From: Candidatus Heimdallarchaeota archaeon
GTDB taxonomy: Archaea > Asgardarchaeota > Heimdallarchaeia > Heimdallarchaeales > Kariarchaeaceae
Assembly (NCBI GenBank): GCA_015522385.1
Contig: WAMJ01000046.1
Span: forward strand, 1 to 49,507
Reading direction: 5' to 3'
Length of the DNA stretch: 49,507 nt
The position numbers and the translations under genes are program-made. Shown piece after piece: positions 24,809 to 33,124 of this stretch (positions within the stretch are counted from its first letter, which is position 1; every line of letters begins with the position of its first letter). Below the pieces are notes generated by a model that saw only the letters and a program-made list of their open reading frames with translations, was not told where the DNA came from and did not search any database.

Positions 24809-24825
24809 AATCCCTGTGCTCCCAT
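24809..24825 (+). repeat. Extra copy of the tRNA-Trp 3' end, copy B
   Basis: AATCCCTGTGCTCCCAT is a 17-base exact match to the tRNA-Trp 3' end and one flanking base. It is in the same orientation as copy A and 370 bases downstream of it. Confidence 0.7.
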
Positions 24826-24914
24826 TGAATCTTTACTCTAGTTCTTGAGTTTGAATGTTTGCGGGTTTAACTTCTCCTCATTCCCATAAATATGTCCAAG
24901 CAGAGCATTATGAT

Positions 24915-26015
24915 ATGAGAGTGCCCTTGCTCCTGTTGATTTTTTCTGTTTTACCCACTTCTGCTGACTTCAGCAATTTGTACACGGCTGTCACTGATGT
25001 CACGGACGTTCATGTCAGACCGATAGATTATACGATAAATCTAACGGAGCGGGTTAGAGTTGAACTCTGGCTGGAGTCTGATGTTGATCTGACTCCTGAT
25101 TCACTGGGTGTGGAGAATGGATCCTGCTTGCTCTATATTAATATGACCACCTCTACTGCACTGGAACTGATGGAACCTTCCTGTGTTCTGGAATCCGACA
25201 ATGCATCAGTATTCGATCAAGGAGTATTTGACCTTGGCTTGTATCTTCTCAACTTAACTCTGGGTGTGAATGAGTATAGTTTTCCATACTATCCAGTTGG
25301 TTTTGTTCAGATCACGACGTATTCTCCCGTTCTAACCTTGGGTACACGCTACAACCTGACAGTATTCTCGGATGGTACGAATGTTACAAGTACTGCAGAT
25401 CCTGTCCCGGATGATTACGGATCTGCTCGTTCCTCGGGATTAGTTCATACTCGTGTTCTGGAAGATCGAGGACTGGAATATTCACAAAATCCTGGAGTGC
25501 TGGTCTATTTCAACGCTTCGAAAAATGAGCTCAACACTGGATCTACCTTCTCGTACAATTTCCCCTCAACCTGTACAAGTAAATTTAGGGCGACTGCAAA
25601 GTTTGGTGGTTTGACAGATGTGATTGCACCTCATCCGTGTGGAGATGCAGTCACGGGTAAGAGTTTTCCTGCTGAGACTCTCGTGCGGGTGAATTTAACC
25701 TATTTCATCGCATTCTACTTCTTGCCACTGGCATCGATGACCAATGGAACAATTACGCTCTGGCTCTCGTCGGGGCAACCTGTCACAAATACATTCAGGA
25801 CCTATATTATATTCGAGGACGGTCAGATACGTGTTACCTATGATGAGCTTCCTGAGTTCTGGGATAGCTACCCTGTGGTATCTACTTACTCCTTTGGTTA
25901 TTTTATCGAGTCTGAAGCAGTTTTCGCTCCTACTATCACCGCTGCTCTTGTTCTCGTGGCTGTGATCGGGCGAAAGTTGCGTGGTGTTGTCGGCCTTAGG
26001 TCACTGCGGGTATAA
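24915..26015 (+). CDS. Secreted surface protein with C-terminal membrane segment
   Basis: The 366-residue protein starts with a signal peptide (MRVPLLLLIFSVLPTSA) and ends with a hydrophobic helix (FAPTITAALVLVAVIG) followed by a basic tail. The body is beta-rich with many Asn-x-Thr/Ser sequons, so it is probably an N-glycosylated surface protein. Four body Cys could form disulfides. I chose ATG 24915 because the TATA-like CATAAATA is 27 bases upstream and the signal peptide begins there; an in-frame ATG at 24855 lies before that TATA. No family is recognised. It precedes the second beta-propeller gene on the same strand. Confidence 0.75.
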   Translation: MRVPLLLLIFSVLPTSADFSNLYTAVTDVTDVHVRPIDYTINLTERVRVELWLESDVDLTPDSLGVENGSCLLYINMTTSTALELMEPSCVLESDNASVFDQGVFDLGLYLLNLTLGVNEYSFPYYPVGFVQITTYSPVLTLGTRYNLTVFSDGTNVTSTADPVPDDYGSARSSGLVHTRVLEDRGLEYSQNPGVLVYFNASKNELNTGSTFSYNFPSTCTSKFRATAKFGGLTDVIAPHPCGDAVTGKSFPAETLVRVNLTYFIAFYFLPLASMTNGTITLWLSSGQPVTNTFRTYIIFEDGQIRVTYDELPEFWDSYPVVSTYSFGYFIESEAVFAPTITAALVLVAVIGRKLRGVVGLRSLRV

Positions 26016-26058
26016 TTGCACCTTGTTTATTTATATTTGGTGTGGTCGAGTACATATT

Positions 26059-27303
26059 ATGGGTTTAAACATGAAGAGTGTCCTGATCATATTTTCTCTA
26101 TTGACGATTATTGGCTTCACGTTCGTTGTCCCTATAATACCATATCTGCTCTTCTGCAACGAGACTGAGATCGATCGTGAATACTTCTCGGACGTTGTCA
26201 TTGACAGTACTGGTGATATAATAGTGACGGGGATTAAGAGAGGCGAATTTGCTGAGGACATTGTTTACGGTGACACGAATACTAGTGGTCTTCTTGTTCT
26301 TCGTTTCGATAGATCAGGGAGTCTAGTGCAGTCTGTGCTTATCGGATATGAATTCTCTGATCTCGAGACTCAGGTGCTAGTTGACGACGGTGATAACCTT
26401 ATCATCTCTGGCGTGAGCTACGAAGCCGGATTCACCGTGGATGGTATTGAGTATTCGAGCATCCTTTTGAAGTTAAGTCCAGGGGGTGAGCTCATGTGGA
26501 TTCGGTACTTCAGGGAGATAACTTGGGACATATTCGTCGACGGTTCAGGTAAGGTCTATAGGCTCGGTCTGTATTCAGGTGGATACGGGATTAATGTAAG
26601 TCGGTTGTACGGGGTGGAGAGTGAGGATTCTGGAATTGTTGCGATGGTATACGCTCCCGATGGTGTCCTTGTCGAGACCCTCTTTCTTAATGGGAGGAAG
26701 GATGACACCGGATACTGGATCCGGGCTGATATGTCAGGGAATATCTATATCTACCTCACCTCCGAATCTACTGAGATTGCTGAATGGCGTCCTGGATACC
26801 CGAATACAATGGTCGTGAATATCTCGTCTGATCGCTCGATTTCAAGGTTCAGGCCAGAAGAGAGGATATTCGAGCTAGAGGTTGTTGGCGGAGACCTGTA
26901 CTACAGCGTGAACATGGATGGGGATTATACTGACATTGGGGTCTACAGTCTAAGCTCTAATTCTACCTCTACGAAGGTGTCCTCATTCTCCGCGACATAT
27001 CAGGAGATGGTCGTGCTCGGGGATAAGCTCTATATCGATATTTATGACGAGATCATTGATCTGAGCAGCGGTAAGGTCTACCAGTTGGGAGATAATTTGG
27101 GAAGCTGGTACATCGCGGATGGGACCTTGGTAGTGCTCTCGACGACAAGTGATCCGACGCTGATTCGACACCCCACCTATCAGAAGGAGATAAGGGGGGA
27201 GTCCGACGCCTACGTCAGATCGTTCGAGTCATACGGGGAGGTTGAGTCTTGGGGCACCTACTTGGGATGGGAGAAACAGCGAGTACAGGTTCAGTGCGGC
27301 TGA
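26059..27303 (+). CDS. Membrane-anchored SBBP-like beta-propeller protein, copy 2
   Basis: The protein, about 414 residues, has an N-terminal membrane anchor (KSVLIIFSLLTIIGFTFVV) and an extracellular propeller with units such as SDVVIDSTGDIIVTG, DDGDNLIISG and DGSGKVYRLG. It is the paralogue of 16629-17846; the conserved ends are PTYQKEIRG and TYLGW, here followed by a ten-residue tail. A TATA element (about 26027-26037) lies 26 bases upstream of ATG 26059, so that ATG is preferred over an in-frame GTG at 25981 that would overlap the previous gene. Its likely role is surface adhesion or ligand binding. It converges with the copper ATPase gene, with a gap of 13 bases. Confidence 0.82.
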   Translation: MGLNMKSVLIIFSLLTIIGFTFVVPIIPYLLFCNETEIDREYFSDVVIDSTGDIIVTGIKRGEFAEDIVYGDTNTSGLLVLRFDRSGSLVQSVLIGYEFSDLETQVLVDDGDNLIISGVSYEAGFTVDGIEYSSILLKLSPGGELMWIRYFREITWDIFVDGSGKVYRLGLYSGGYGINVSRLYGVESEDSGIVAMVYAPDGVLVETLFLNGRKDDTGYWIRADMSGNIYIYLTSESTEIAEWRPGYPNTMVVNISSDRSISRFRPEERIFELEVVGGDLYYSVNMDGDYTDIGVYSLSSNSTSTKVSSFSATYQEMVVLGDKLYIDIYDEIIDLSSGKVYQLGDNLGSWYIADGTLVVLSTTSDPTLIRHPTYQKEIRGESDAYVRSFESYGEVESWGTYLGWEKQRVQVQCG

Positions 27304-27316
27304 TTGCTCTATTATA

Positions 27317-29725
27317 TTATTCCTCTATTCGATGACCGAGATTGTTAATTTTTTTCCTGACCTTCTTCAGATCAGTTCCGTCCACGTACTTGATCGTCAG
27401 GATCTTCTCCTTCGGATCACCACTGATATCCACGATTCCGTCCAGTGGTTCTATCGCTTCGGTCATCGCCGCGATACATGCGTTGCAGCTTATGGTAGGG
27501 ATGGAATAAGTTACCGACCCCTTAGCTCCAGGAGTCACTTTTCTTCGTTTTGGTCTCCCTCCATTCGAGTTGAGAAGGACCGCTGTTACACTAGCTCCCA
27601 TGGCAATCATGGCAAATACTGGCTGCAGGAGTCCGGTCATGGCCAATGGTACTCCAATCCCATTGAAGAGGAAAGCGATGATCACATTCTGCTTCGTCTT
27701 CCTGTAGCTATCTCCTCCGATTTTATATGCGTCAATCACTCCTCTTAGGTCCTCGCGTACAAGGATAATGTCTGCTGCTTCGATCGCTATGTCGGTTCCC
27801 GCATTGAAAGCGATCCCCACATCCGCTTGCATTAGAGCTGGAGCATCGTTGATCCCATCTCCCACCATAGCGACTCTTGTCCCCTCCCTTTGTAGCGTCC
27901 TGACTATCTCTGCTTTTTGCTGTGGAAGAACCTCGGCAAAGACCCTTTTGATACCTACCTGCGAGGCAATGTACTCTGCGGTTCTCCGGTTGTCTCCAGT
28001 GACCAGAACGGGCTTGATGCCTTCTTTTTTAATCTGAAGAATAATGGCTTGTGCATCTTCCTTGAGCGTATCGGCGATAGCTATTACACCAAGCAGTATA
28101 TCGTCCTTTGTGACTACAACAACCGTCGAACCTGAGTCTTCGTAGGAATGTATCTGCTCCTCAAGCTGTGCACCGAGGTTGAATGAACGGGGGCTACCGA
28201 CGAAGTATGAATGGCCACCTGAGCTAGTCTTCACACCAACTCCTGGTATATTCTCAAAGCTGTCGGTCTCCAGTGGAACGACCCCCTTCTTCTCAGCGTA
28301 GAGTTTAATGGCCTCGGAGAGCGGATGTTCGGACACTTGCTCTGCGGTAACCGCTGCAGTTAGGACGGTGTTCTCGTCAAGGTTGTTCACTGGTATGACC
28401 GAGACGACAGAGGGTCTTCCCCTTGTTATTGTCCCGGTTTTATCCAGTGCTATTACTTTGACGTCCTTGAAGACTTGAAACGCTTCCCCAGATCTCATGA
28501 GTATCCCCTTGGATGCAGCGATTCCCCCTCCCCTGATCATAGCCAGTGGTGTTGCCATCCCGAGGGCACAGGGATATCCCATGACAAGAACTGCGAGTGT
28601 TGCAAATATCGCTCTGAGGTAGTTTGGTTCTCCGAAGAGCACCCATGCTCCGAGTGTCCAAAACAGTAAGGATGTTGCAGCGATGATGATGACACCGGGT
28701 ACGAAGTACTTCAGTACCTTCTCCACCGTCTGGAGAACTCCGGGCTTGAGTGCACGTGCCTCTTGGATCGAACGGGCCACTTGCTGGAGGAAGCTCTCCT
28801 CACCTATGCGCGTAACCTCTACTACCAGAGACCCATTCAGGTTGATAGAGCCGCCTATTACCTCGTCCCCAACTTTTCTGAACTTGGGGATGGACTCTCC
28901 CGTTACCAAACTCTGGTTGACAGAGGACTCACCCTCGACGACCACTCCATCGACGGGAATACTCTCACCTGGTCGGACACGTACCCTGTCTCCTACCTGT
29001 ACCTCCTCGATGGGGAGGACCGTCTCCTTCCCGTCTTTGATCACCCTTGCGGTGCTGGGCTGTAGCTTCATGAGTTTCATGATCGCCCGTGAGCTGTTTG
29101 TCCGGACTATAAGTGAGACATGGCCAGAGAGGATGTGATAGGCTGTGATGAAGATCGCAGCTCCGAAGAAGTCCATCATCGGCCAGTCGCTGACGAAGAA
29201 ACCTACAATTCCCCCTACGAGACCGCCGAAGGCACCGAACTCCATGAGCACATGCTGGTTGTAGATACCTCGTCTTAACGAGCTGATGGCCATACCTAAT
29301 ATGTTTCTAGCAACACCAAAGATCATTCCCAGACTGAGTGCCAGAAGGACGAACCTGAACCACGGTTGTGCATACCCCATCCACCCGAGGACCATCATTG
29401 TCAGTGCTGTTCCTGTGAGGATTCCTGCATTCACAAGCTCCCTCTTGCTCTCTGCTATCTCTCTCTCTTCCTCCTCGAACGTCCTGACCTTCTTTGGATC
29501 CCTGACAGTGTAACCTAGGTCGACTAGTGTGTCGTCAATCTTCTGGCTGTCAAGCTTCTCAGGATTGAACTCGATCAGGGCTTCCTCGTGTGAGAGGTTA
29601 ACAGATGCTGTTTCTACCCCGTCCATTCTTCTCAGTGCCTTCTCAATACTCTGCACGCAGAAGGAACACTGCATACCTCCGATCTTGACGAGGTGAGTTT
29701 GCTGTTTCGAATTGCCGATACTCAT
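27317..29725 (-). CDS. copA: Heavy-metal (copper) translocating P1B-type ATPase
   Basis: The 802-residue pump has an N-terminal heavy-metal-associated domain (C20-x2-C23 in GGMQCSFC). The TGES actuator motif follows, then the membrane metal site, the phosphorylation motif DKTGT, the SEHPLSEA motif and MVGDGINDAPAL. A second metal-binding domain with CNAC lies unusually at the C-terminus. The membrane motif is YPC (VMGYPCALGMATP) rather than the classical CPC. It would export Cu(I) or a similar soft ion using ATP. It is divergent from an HxlR-type regulator, and both upstream regions share GGAAGTA-type elements. The metal specificity cannot be fixed from sequence alone. Confidence 0.93.
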   Translation of the reverse strand: MSIGNSKQQTHLVKIGGMQCSFCVQSIEKALRRMDGVETASVNLSHEEALIEFNPEKLDSQKIDDTLVDLGYTVRDPKKVRTFEEEEREIAESKRELVNAGILTGTALTMMVLGWMGYAQPWFRFVLLALSLGMIFGVARNILGMAISSLRRGIYNQHVLMEFGAFGGLVGGIVGFFVSDWPMMDFFGAAIFITAYHILSGHVSLIVRTNSSRAIMKLMKLQPSTARVIKDGKETVLPIEEVQVGDRVRVRPGESIPVDGVVVEGESSVNQSLVTGESIPKFRKVGDEVIGGSINLNGSLVVEVTRIGEESFLQQVARSIQEARALKPGVLQTVEKVLKYFVPGVIIIAATSLLFWTLGAWVLFGEPNYLRAIFATLAVLVMGYPCALGMATPLAMIRGGGIAASKGILMRSGEAFQVFKDVKVIALDKTGTITRGRPSVVSVIPVNNLDENTVLTAAVTAEQVSEHPLSEAIKLYAEKKGVVPLETDSFENIPGVGVKTSSGGHSYFVGSPRSFNLGAQLEEQIHSYEDSGSTVVVVTKDDILLGVIAIADTLKEDAQAIILQIKKEGIKPVLVTGDNRRTAEYIASQVGIKRVFAEVLPQQKAEIVRTLQREGTRVAMVGDGINDAPALMQADVGIAFNAGTDIAIEAADIILVREDLRGVIDAYKIGGDSYRKTKQNVIIAFLFNGIGVPLAMTGLLQPVFAMIAMGASVTAVLLNSNGGRPKRRKVTPGAKGSVTYSIPTISCNACIAAMTEAIEPLDGIVDISGDPKEKILTIKYVDGTDLKKVRKKINNLGHRIEE

Positions 29726-29754
29726 GGTGTGAATCCCTACAGTACTATCTGAAT

Positions 29755-29768
29755 GGAAGTACTTAAAC
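29755..29768. promoter_or_regulatory. GGAAGTACTT element in the copA promoter
   Basis: GGAAGTACTTAAAC contains the palindrome AAGTACTT (29757-29764). It lies 32-39 bases upstream of the copA start and overlaps its TATA-like TTTAAGTA on the minus strand. Related GGAAGTA sequences lie before the HxlR gene, so the same regulator may bind both. Confidence 0.5.
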
Positions 29769-29978
29769 TATCAAGTGGGGGATGTGGTAGTCACTTTCCA
29801 GACGGGAAGTAGTGGCGTGATTGGATTAGAGGTGTATCGTATCGGAAATACATCTGCGCCAAAGAACCAAATACACATGTGCAGATGAGTTGAGGGTTTA
29901 TGTCCTCCTCCCTTTATGGATAACATTGAATACCTGTTTTTCGCTAGGATATGGGGGTGTTCATCAATTGTTCCAAAG

Positions 29979-30010
29979 TGGAAGTATTTATACTTACAAA
30001 GAGGAAGTAC
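29979..30010. promoter_or_regulatory. Palindrome and half-site in the HxlR promoter
   Basis: AAGTATTTATACTT (29982-29995) is a perfect palindrome over the TATA-like TTTATA. GGAAGTAC follows at 30003-30010. Both resemble the element before copA. Binding here would block transcription of the regulator gene, so autoregulation is likely. Confidence 0.55.
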
Positions 30011-30048
30011 AGTCGTGGTAGCATTGATGAGAACTTCGTGGTGATTGT

Positions 30049-30414
30049 ATGAAAGATCTGAAAGTAGTGAATGAGGACTCTGGTTGCAGGATGAAGAAAT
30101 TACCGGGTGATATCTGCCCGCACGCAATGGAGGGAGTATTACGGTTTCTCGGAAAGTCATGGAACCTGATGATACTCGGGACAATCGGCAATCACAAGAC
30201 ACTGCGTTACACCGAGATCCAGAACAAGCTGGGAAAGATCAGTCCGAAGACACTTGCTGCACGACTCAAGGAGCTGGTCGGTATTGGACTTCTTGAACGG
30301 AAAATGTATGGTGAGATACCTCCTCGGGTCGAGTATACATTATCTGAGAAGGGTCGAGAGTTGTACGATCGGCTGATCCCGGTGATACAGTGGGCGGAGC
30401 AGTACGATCACTAA
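30049..30414 (+). CDS. HxlR-family winged-helix regulator
   Basis: The 121-residue protein has the HxlR/MarR-like winged helix. Key segments are ICPHAMEGVLRFLGKSWNLMILGTI, LRYTEIQNKLGKISPKTLAARLKEL and GLLERKMYGEIPPRVEYTLSEKGREL. Cys13 and Cys23 lie just before the first helix, a position where HxlR-type proteins often sense oxidants or ligands through Cys. It starts at ATG 30049. It is divergent from the copper ATPase gene with shared promoter elements, so it may respond to copper or to thiol stress. That link is inference. Confidence 0.9.
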   Translation: MKDLKVVNEDSGCRMKKLPGDICPHAMEGVLRFLGKSWNLMILGTIGNHKTLRYTEIQNKLGKISPKTLAARLKELVGIGLLERKMYGEIPPRVEYTLSEKGRELYDRLIPVIQWAEQYDH

Positions 30415-30426
30415 GTAGCGGAAAAC

Positions 30427-30434
30427 ATAAATAG
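30427..30434 (+). promoter_or_regulatory. TATA box of the PPC-repeat surface gene
   Basis: ATAAATAG is centred 26 bases upstream of ATG 30456, predicting a leaderless transcript. Confidence 0.5.
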
Positions 30435-30455
30435 CATACCGACACTTATCAGACT

Positions 30456-32051
30456 ATGGGAGGAAAGGTAAACATATCTCTCTTACTTGGAGTATTTCTA
30501 ATACTAGCGATGGTCATGGGTCTTGCACCTACGACCTGGGCTCAGACAACACAGGACGATGCTGGTTCTGGGGCAGACGCCCCTGACACTTCAGTGTCCT
30601 CTCCCTCAGTTTACTCTGGGAACAATTACACGGGGACACTCGGAGACCTGTTCACAAACATCGATGGGGACAGTGACAACGACGATTACTACAGCTACAC
30701 CCCTTCGACCTCGGGTTATGTCTCGGTGTACTTTGAGATTCTCAATCCTGAGAACTCCAGCTTGGTCACGGTATCTGTTCTCAAGAACGGGTTCACTGTG
30801 GCCATTGAGAGTCTTTTCAGTAGTGATCCTTCTTTCACCCTTGTGGCTCCTGTGCTGGACACCACCGCGCTTGATCTGCGGATCCAGAGTTACAGTGACT
30901 CAGTGAGTTATCTCTTCTTTATCTCAAATACCGCAGGTTCGTACTCTCAGGACGACGCAAATACAGGAGGGGATACAGAGCTCCTTACGGGAACCACTGT
31001 ACAGCTCGACACCAGTTACACCGGTGATCTCGGAAACGGGAACGTGGATTCTTCCGGATATCTCGACTCTTCGGATTACTTCTACGTCGATGTACCGGGC
31101 GAGGGGTACCTCTCTCTGGATGTCAGTGGATCCAGCGACGAGAGCTACACAGATCTCACTATCTCTGTCCTCACACCCGGTGCTGAGATAATTTACTCAG
31201 AATCTCTTGGATTATTCTCCACCTCTGTGAGCTTCAAGAGTCCAATTGCAGCGGCTGATCAGTACATCGTAATGATGGTTGCACACAGCTGGAACACCAC
31301 ATACTCCTTCACACTCAGCTATATCTCTGCAACTTTACCCTTGCAGAATGATGCTGGCAGTGGTGGAGACGCATCCAGCGAATACTCCACCGCACCCACG
31401 GTTGGAGTGAACAGCACATTCACTGGAACTGTTGGTGAAGGGCTCCTTGAAGCGAGCAACGATGCAAGGGATGACTATGATCTCTACTTACTGGGAAACC
31501 TGTCCTATGGACAGTTAAGTGTTAATATCTCGCTGGTGGGATCCAATGACTCCTATCCACGCGTCTACTTGGATGTGAACAATAACTCTGACACCTTCAG
31601 CCCAGACTACATGTCTATCAGGGCTTCAAGCTACAGCCCCTTTGATAGCGATTCGGTTATCCTCACTGCGGGAGATCAGTACTACCTGAGCGTATGGACA
31701 TTCGATCTGAACGTTACGTACACAGTCTCGACGATATTCATTGAGCTACCTGAACCTGTGACTACCACCGAAACCTCCTCAGCTGGTACTACAACTACTA
31801 CTTCGAGTACGGTCTCCACGAGTACCACATCGACGGAAGCGTCATCGGAGACAGTGACAAGTACGTCCTCCACGAGTTCCGCACAGACGGTGTCGAGTGA
31901 TGAAACTTCGAGTAGCACCGATGATTCGAGCTCTGAGGCCTTGACGGAGACTGTGTCTTCGGAATCAACCACCGCCCCCTCTCCTCTGCCGTTCACGGTG
32001 TGGGTGATGGTGTTGGTATTCCTTCCCATATTAAGACGTAAGCGGCTGTAA
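30456..32051 (+). CDS. Secreted protein with three PPC-like repeats and C-terminal anchor
   Basis: The 531-residue protein has a signal peptide (about residues 1-30). Three repeats follow, each opening with a Q-D/N-DAGSG-type motif (QDDAGSGADAPD, QDDANTGGDTELL, QNDAGSGGDASSE) and containing a Y-x-G-x-L/V-G element then an Asp-rich D-D-Y-Y/F-x-Y strand. This is the layout of the bacterial pre-peptidase C-terminal (PPC) beta-sandwich domain. A long Ser/Thr-rich stalk follows (about residues 435-505), probably glycosylated, then a hydrophobic helix after SPLPFTVW and a final RRKRL. It is a surface-stalk protein without a visible enzyme domain. Its likely role is adhesion or carbohydrate/protein binding. 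Confidence 0.85.
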   Translation: MGGKVNISLLLGVFLILAMVMGLAPTTWAQTTQDDAGSGADAPDTSVSSPSVYSGNNYTGTLGDLFTNIDGDSDNDDYYSYTPSTSGYVSVYFEILNPENSSLVTVSVLKNGFTVAIESLFSSDPSFTLVAPVLDTTALDLRIQSYSDSVSYLFFISNTAGSYSQDDANTGGDTELLTGTTVQLDTSYTGDLGNGNVDSSGYLDSSDYFYVDVPGEGYLSLDVSGSSDESYTDLTISVLTPGAEIIYSESLGLFSTSVSFKSPIAAADQYIVMMVAHSWNTTYSFTLSYISATLPLQNDAGSGGDASSEYSTAPTVGVNSTFTGTVGEGLLEASNDARDDYDLYLLGNLSYGQLSVNISLVGSNDSYPRVYLDVNNNSDTFSPDYMSIRASSYSPFDSDSVILTAGDQYYLSVWTFDLNVTYTVSTIFIELPEPVTTTETSSAGTTTTTSSTVSTSTTSTEASSETVTSTSSTSSAQTVSSDETSSSTDDSSSEALTETVSSESTTAPSPLPFTVWVMVLVFLPILRRKRL

Positions 32052-32116
32052 ATACCGTATTTTATAGATTCTCAAATATAATGATTTTATATGTCCCTCA
32101 TGACATCACAGCGGGG

Positions 32117-32437
32117 CTACCCGTATGTCTTTTTCACTTCGAGAAACTCAAAGTCCTCAATCATCTGATGGAGCTCCTTACGCCGGTGCTCGATGTACCT
32201 GAGGTTTTCCATGTCGTTCGGCTCCTGATCCAGTGACAGAGCAGATCTGGCCCACGAGGTGAGTACGTCCGGAGTCAGCGTTCTCACCCTCTCCTGTGCT
32301 ATCTCTACCAGTACCCGTACCAGTTGCTCGTCCTGAAGACCCTCCTGCTCATCTCCGTCGAGGATCCACATCTCATGGCACGTGCACTTCAGTACCTGCA
32401 TTCCGAGAACCTCAAGGACTATTCCATTGTGTTCCAT
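32117..32437 (-). CDS. Small uncharacterised protein with CxC motif
   Basis: The 106-residue protein starts at ATG 32437 and has an early CTCHEMW segment (about residues 18-24) that could bind a metal with help elsewhere. The rest is acidic and helical, ending EVKKTYG. It is divergent from trmY, with 59 bases between them. I do not recognise the family. The intact frame and promoter-like AT-rich upstream sequence support a real gene. Confidence 0.65.
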   Translation of the reverse strand: MEHNGIVLEVLGMQVLKCTCHEMWILDGDEQEGLQDEQLVRVLVEIAQERVRTLTPDVLTSWARSALSLDQEPNDMENLRYIEHRRKELHQMIEDFEFLEVKKTYG

Positions 32438-32496
32438 ATCTGTGAATTTTCGGTAGCGGATTTAAAGATTTACACGACAATGCTTAAGGACATCCG

Positions 32497-33069
32497 ATGA
32501 TAATGCAACCTGTGAAGTTTCTGCTCATAAGTCAGAGGGCTAAGGGTAATCCGGGATTCTCACTGAAAGACACTCCCGGGCACGGGCGGATTGACGTTGT
32601 TGTCAGATGTATACTCGCAGCGACAAGGAAGGTAACCCAGAACTCACCGATCAACGACAGCGAGATCTACGCCTATCTCAAGGGATCGGAGCCTACGGGA
32701 TGGCTCCACATCAGCAGCGGTGTTGATCTTGGGGACGAGTCAAGTGCTGCAGCACATCTCAAGAATCACTGGGAGGACTACTGGACGGAGGGTGCACTCG
32801 GTGATCTGCTTCAGGTGTTCTCAGAGGAGTCCATCTTCATCGAGCTGACGGAGGATGGTTCATCGATATCTACATTTCTTGATTTCGTAGACCCGGCAGA
32901 TATCCCTCGGATGGTGCTGATTCTCGGTGCCCAACGGGACCTCACCGATGAGGACAAGCGTGATCTTCAGAGTTATATCCCAGTTGTTCACAGGGTATCC
33001 CTGAGCTCGAAGTCCCTTCTCGCAAGCCAGGCAATCACCCTCTTCAGACTGAAGGTTCACCAGTGGTAA
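32497..33069 (+). CDS. trmY: tRNA (pseudouridine(54)-N(1))-methyltransferase
   Basis: The 190-residue protein matches TrmY (DUF358), a SPOUT methyltransferase that makes N1-methylpseudouridine at position 54 in the T loop of archaeal tRNAs using SAM. Visible family features are FSLKDTPGHGRIDVVVRCILAA near the N-terminus, the central IFIELTEDGS segment and the MVLILGAQRDLTDED knot region, followed by RVSLSSKSLLASQAITL. Two close ATGs exist (32497 and 32503). A TATA-like sequence about 30 bases upstream fits either. The gene is complete and its length is normal. Confidence 0.9.
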   Translation: MIMQPVKFLLISQRAKGNPGFSLKDTPGHGRIDVVVRCILAATRKVTQNSPINDSEIYAYLKGSEPTGWLHISSGVDLGDESSAAAHLKNHWEDYWTEGALGDLLQVFSEESIFIELTEDGSSISTFLDFVDPADIPRMVLILGAQRDLTDEDKRDLQSYIPVVHRVSLSSKSLLASQAITLFRLKVHQW

Positions 33070-33124
33070 AAATGCTATCTACTGTGGGAAAAATACTTAA
33101 GGGCATTCCAAGTATGTAATATTT

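Larger units (their letters stand above)
23519..24914. other. Long non-coding, decayed-looking region
   Basis: No convincing gene was found in about 1.4 kb. A 72-codon minus-strand frame (23825-23607, starting MKKEDEIIDRKAPTQN) and an overlapping Cys/Ile-rich plus-strand frame are both weak. Short coding-like scraps occur. One near 24138 reads LIKRILILTSIWLCTVFW, like a signal peptide. Another near 24583 reads MENLWYVEYRCKGL, then stops. Two copies of the tRNA-Trp 3' end lie at 24438-24459 and 24809-24825. The TATA-like CATAAATA at 24885-24892 precedes the next gene. This looks like the remains of lost genes or an old insertion. Confidence 0.5.
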
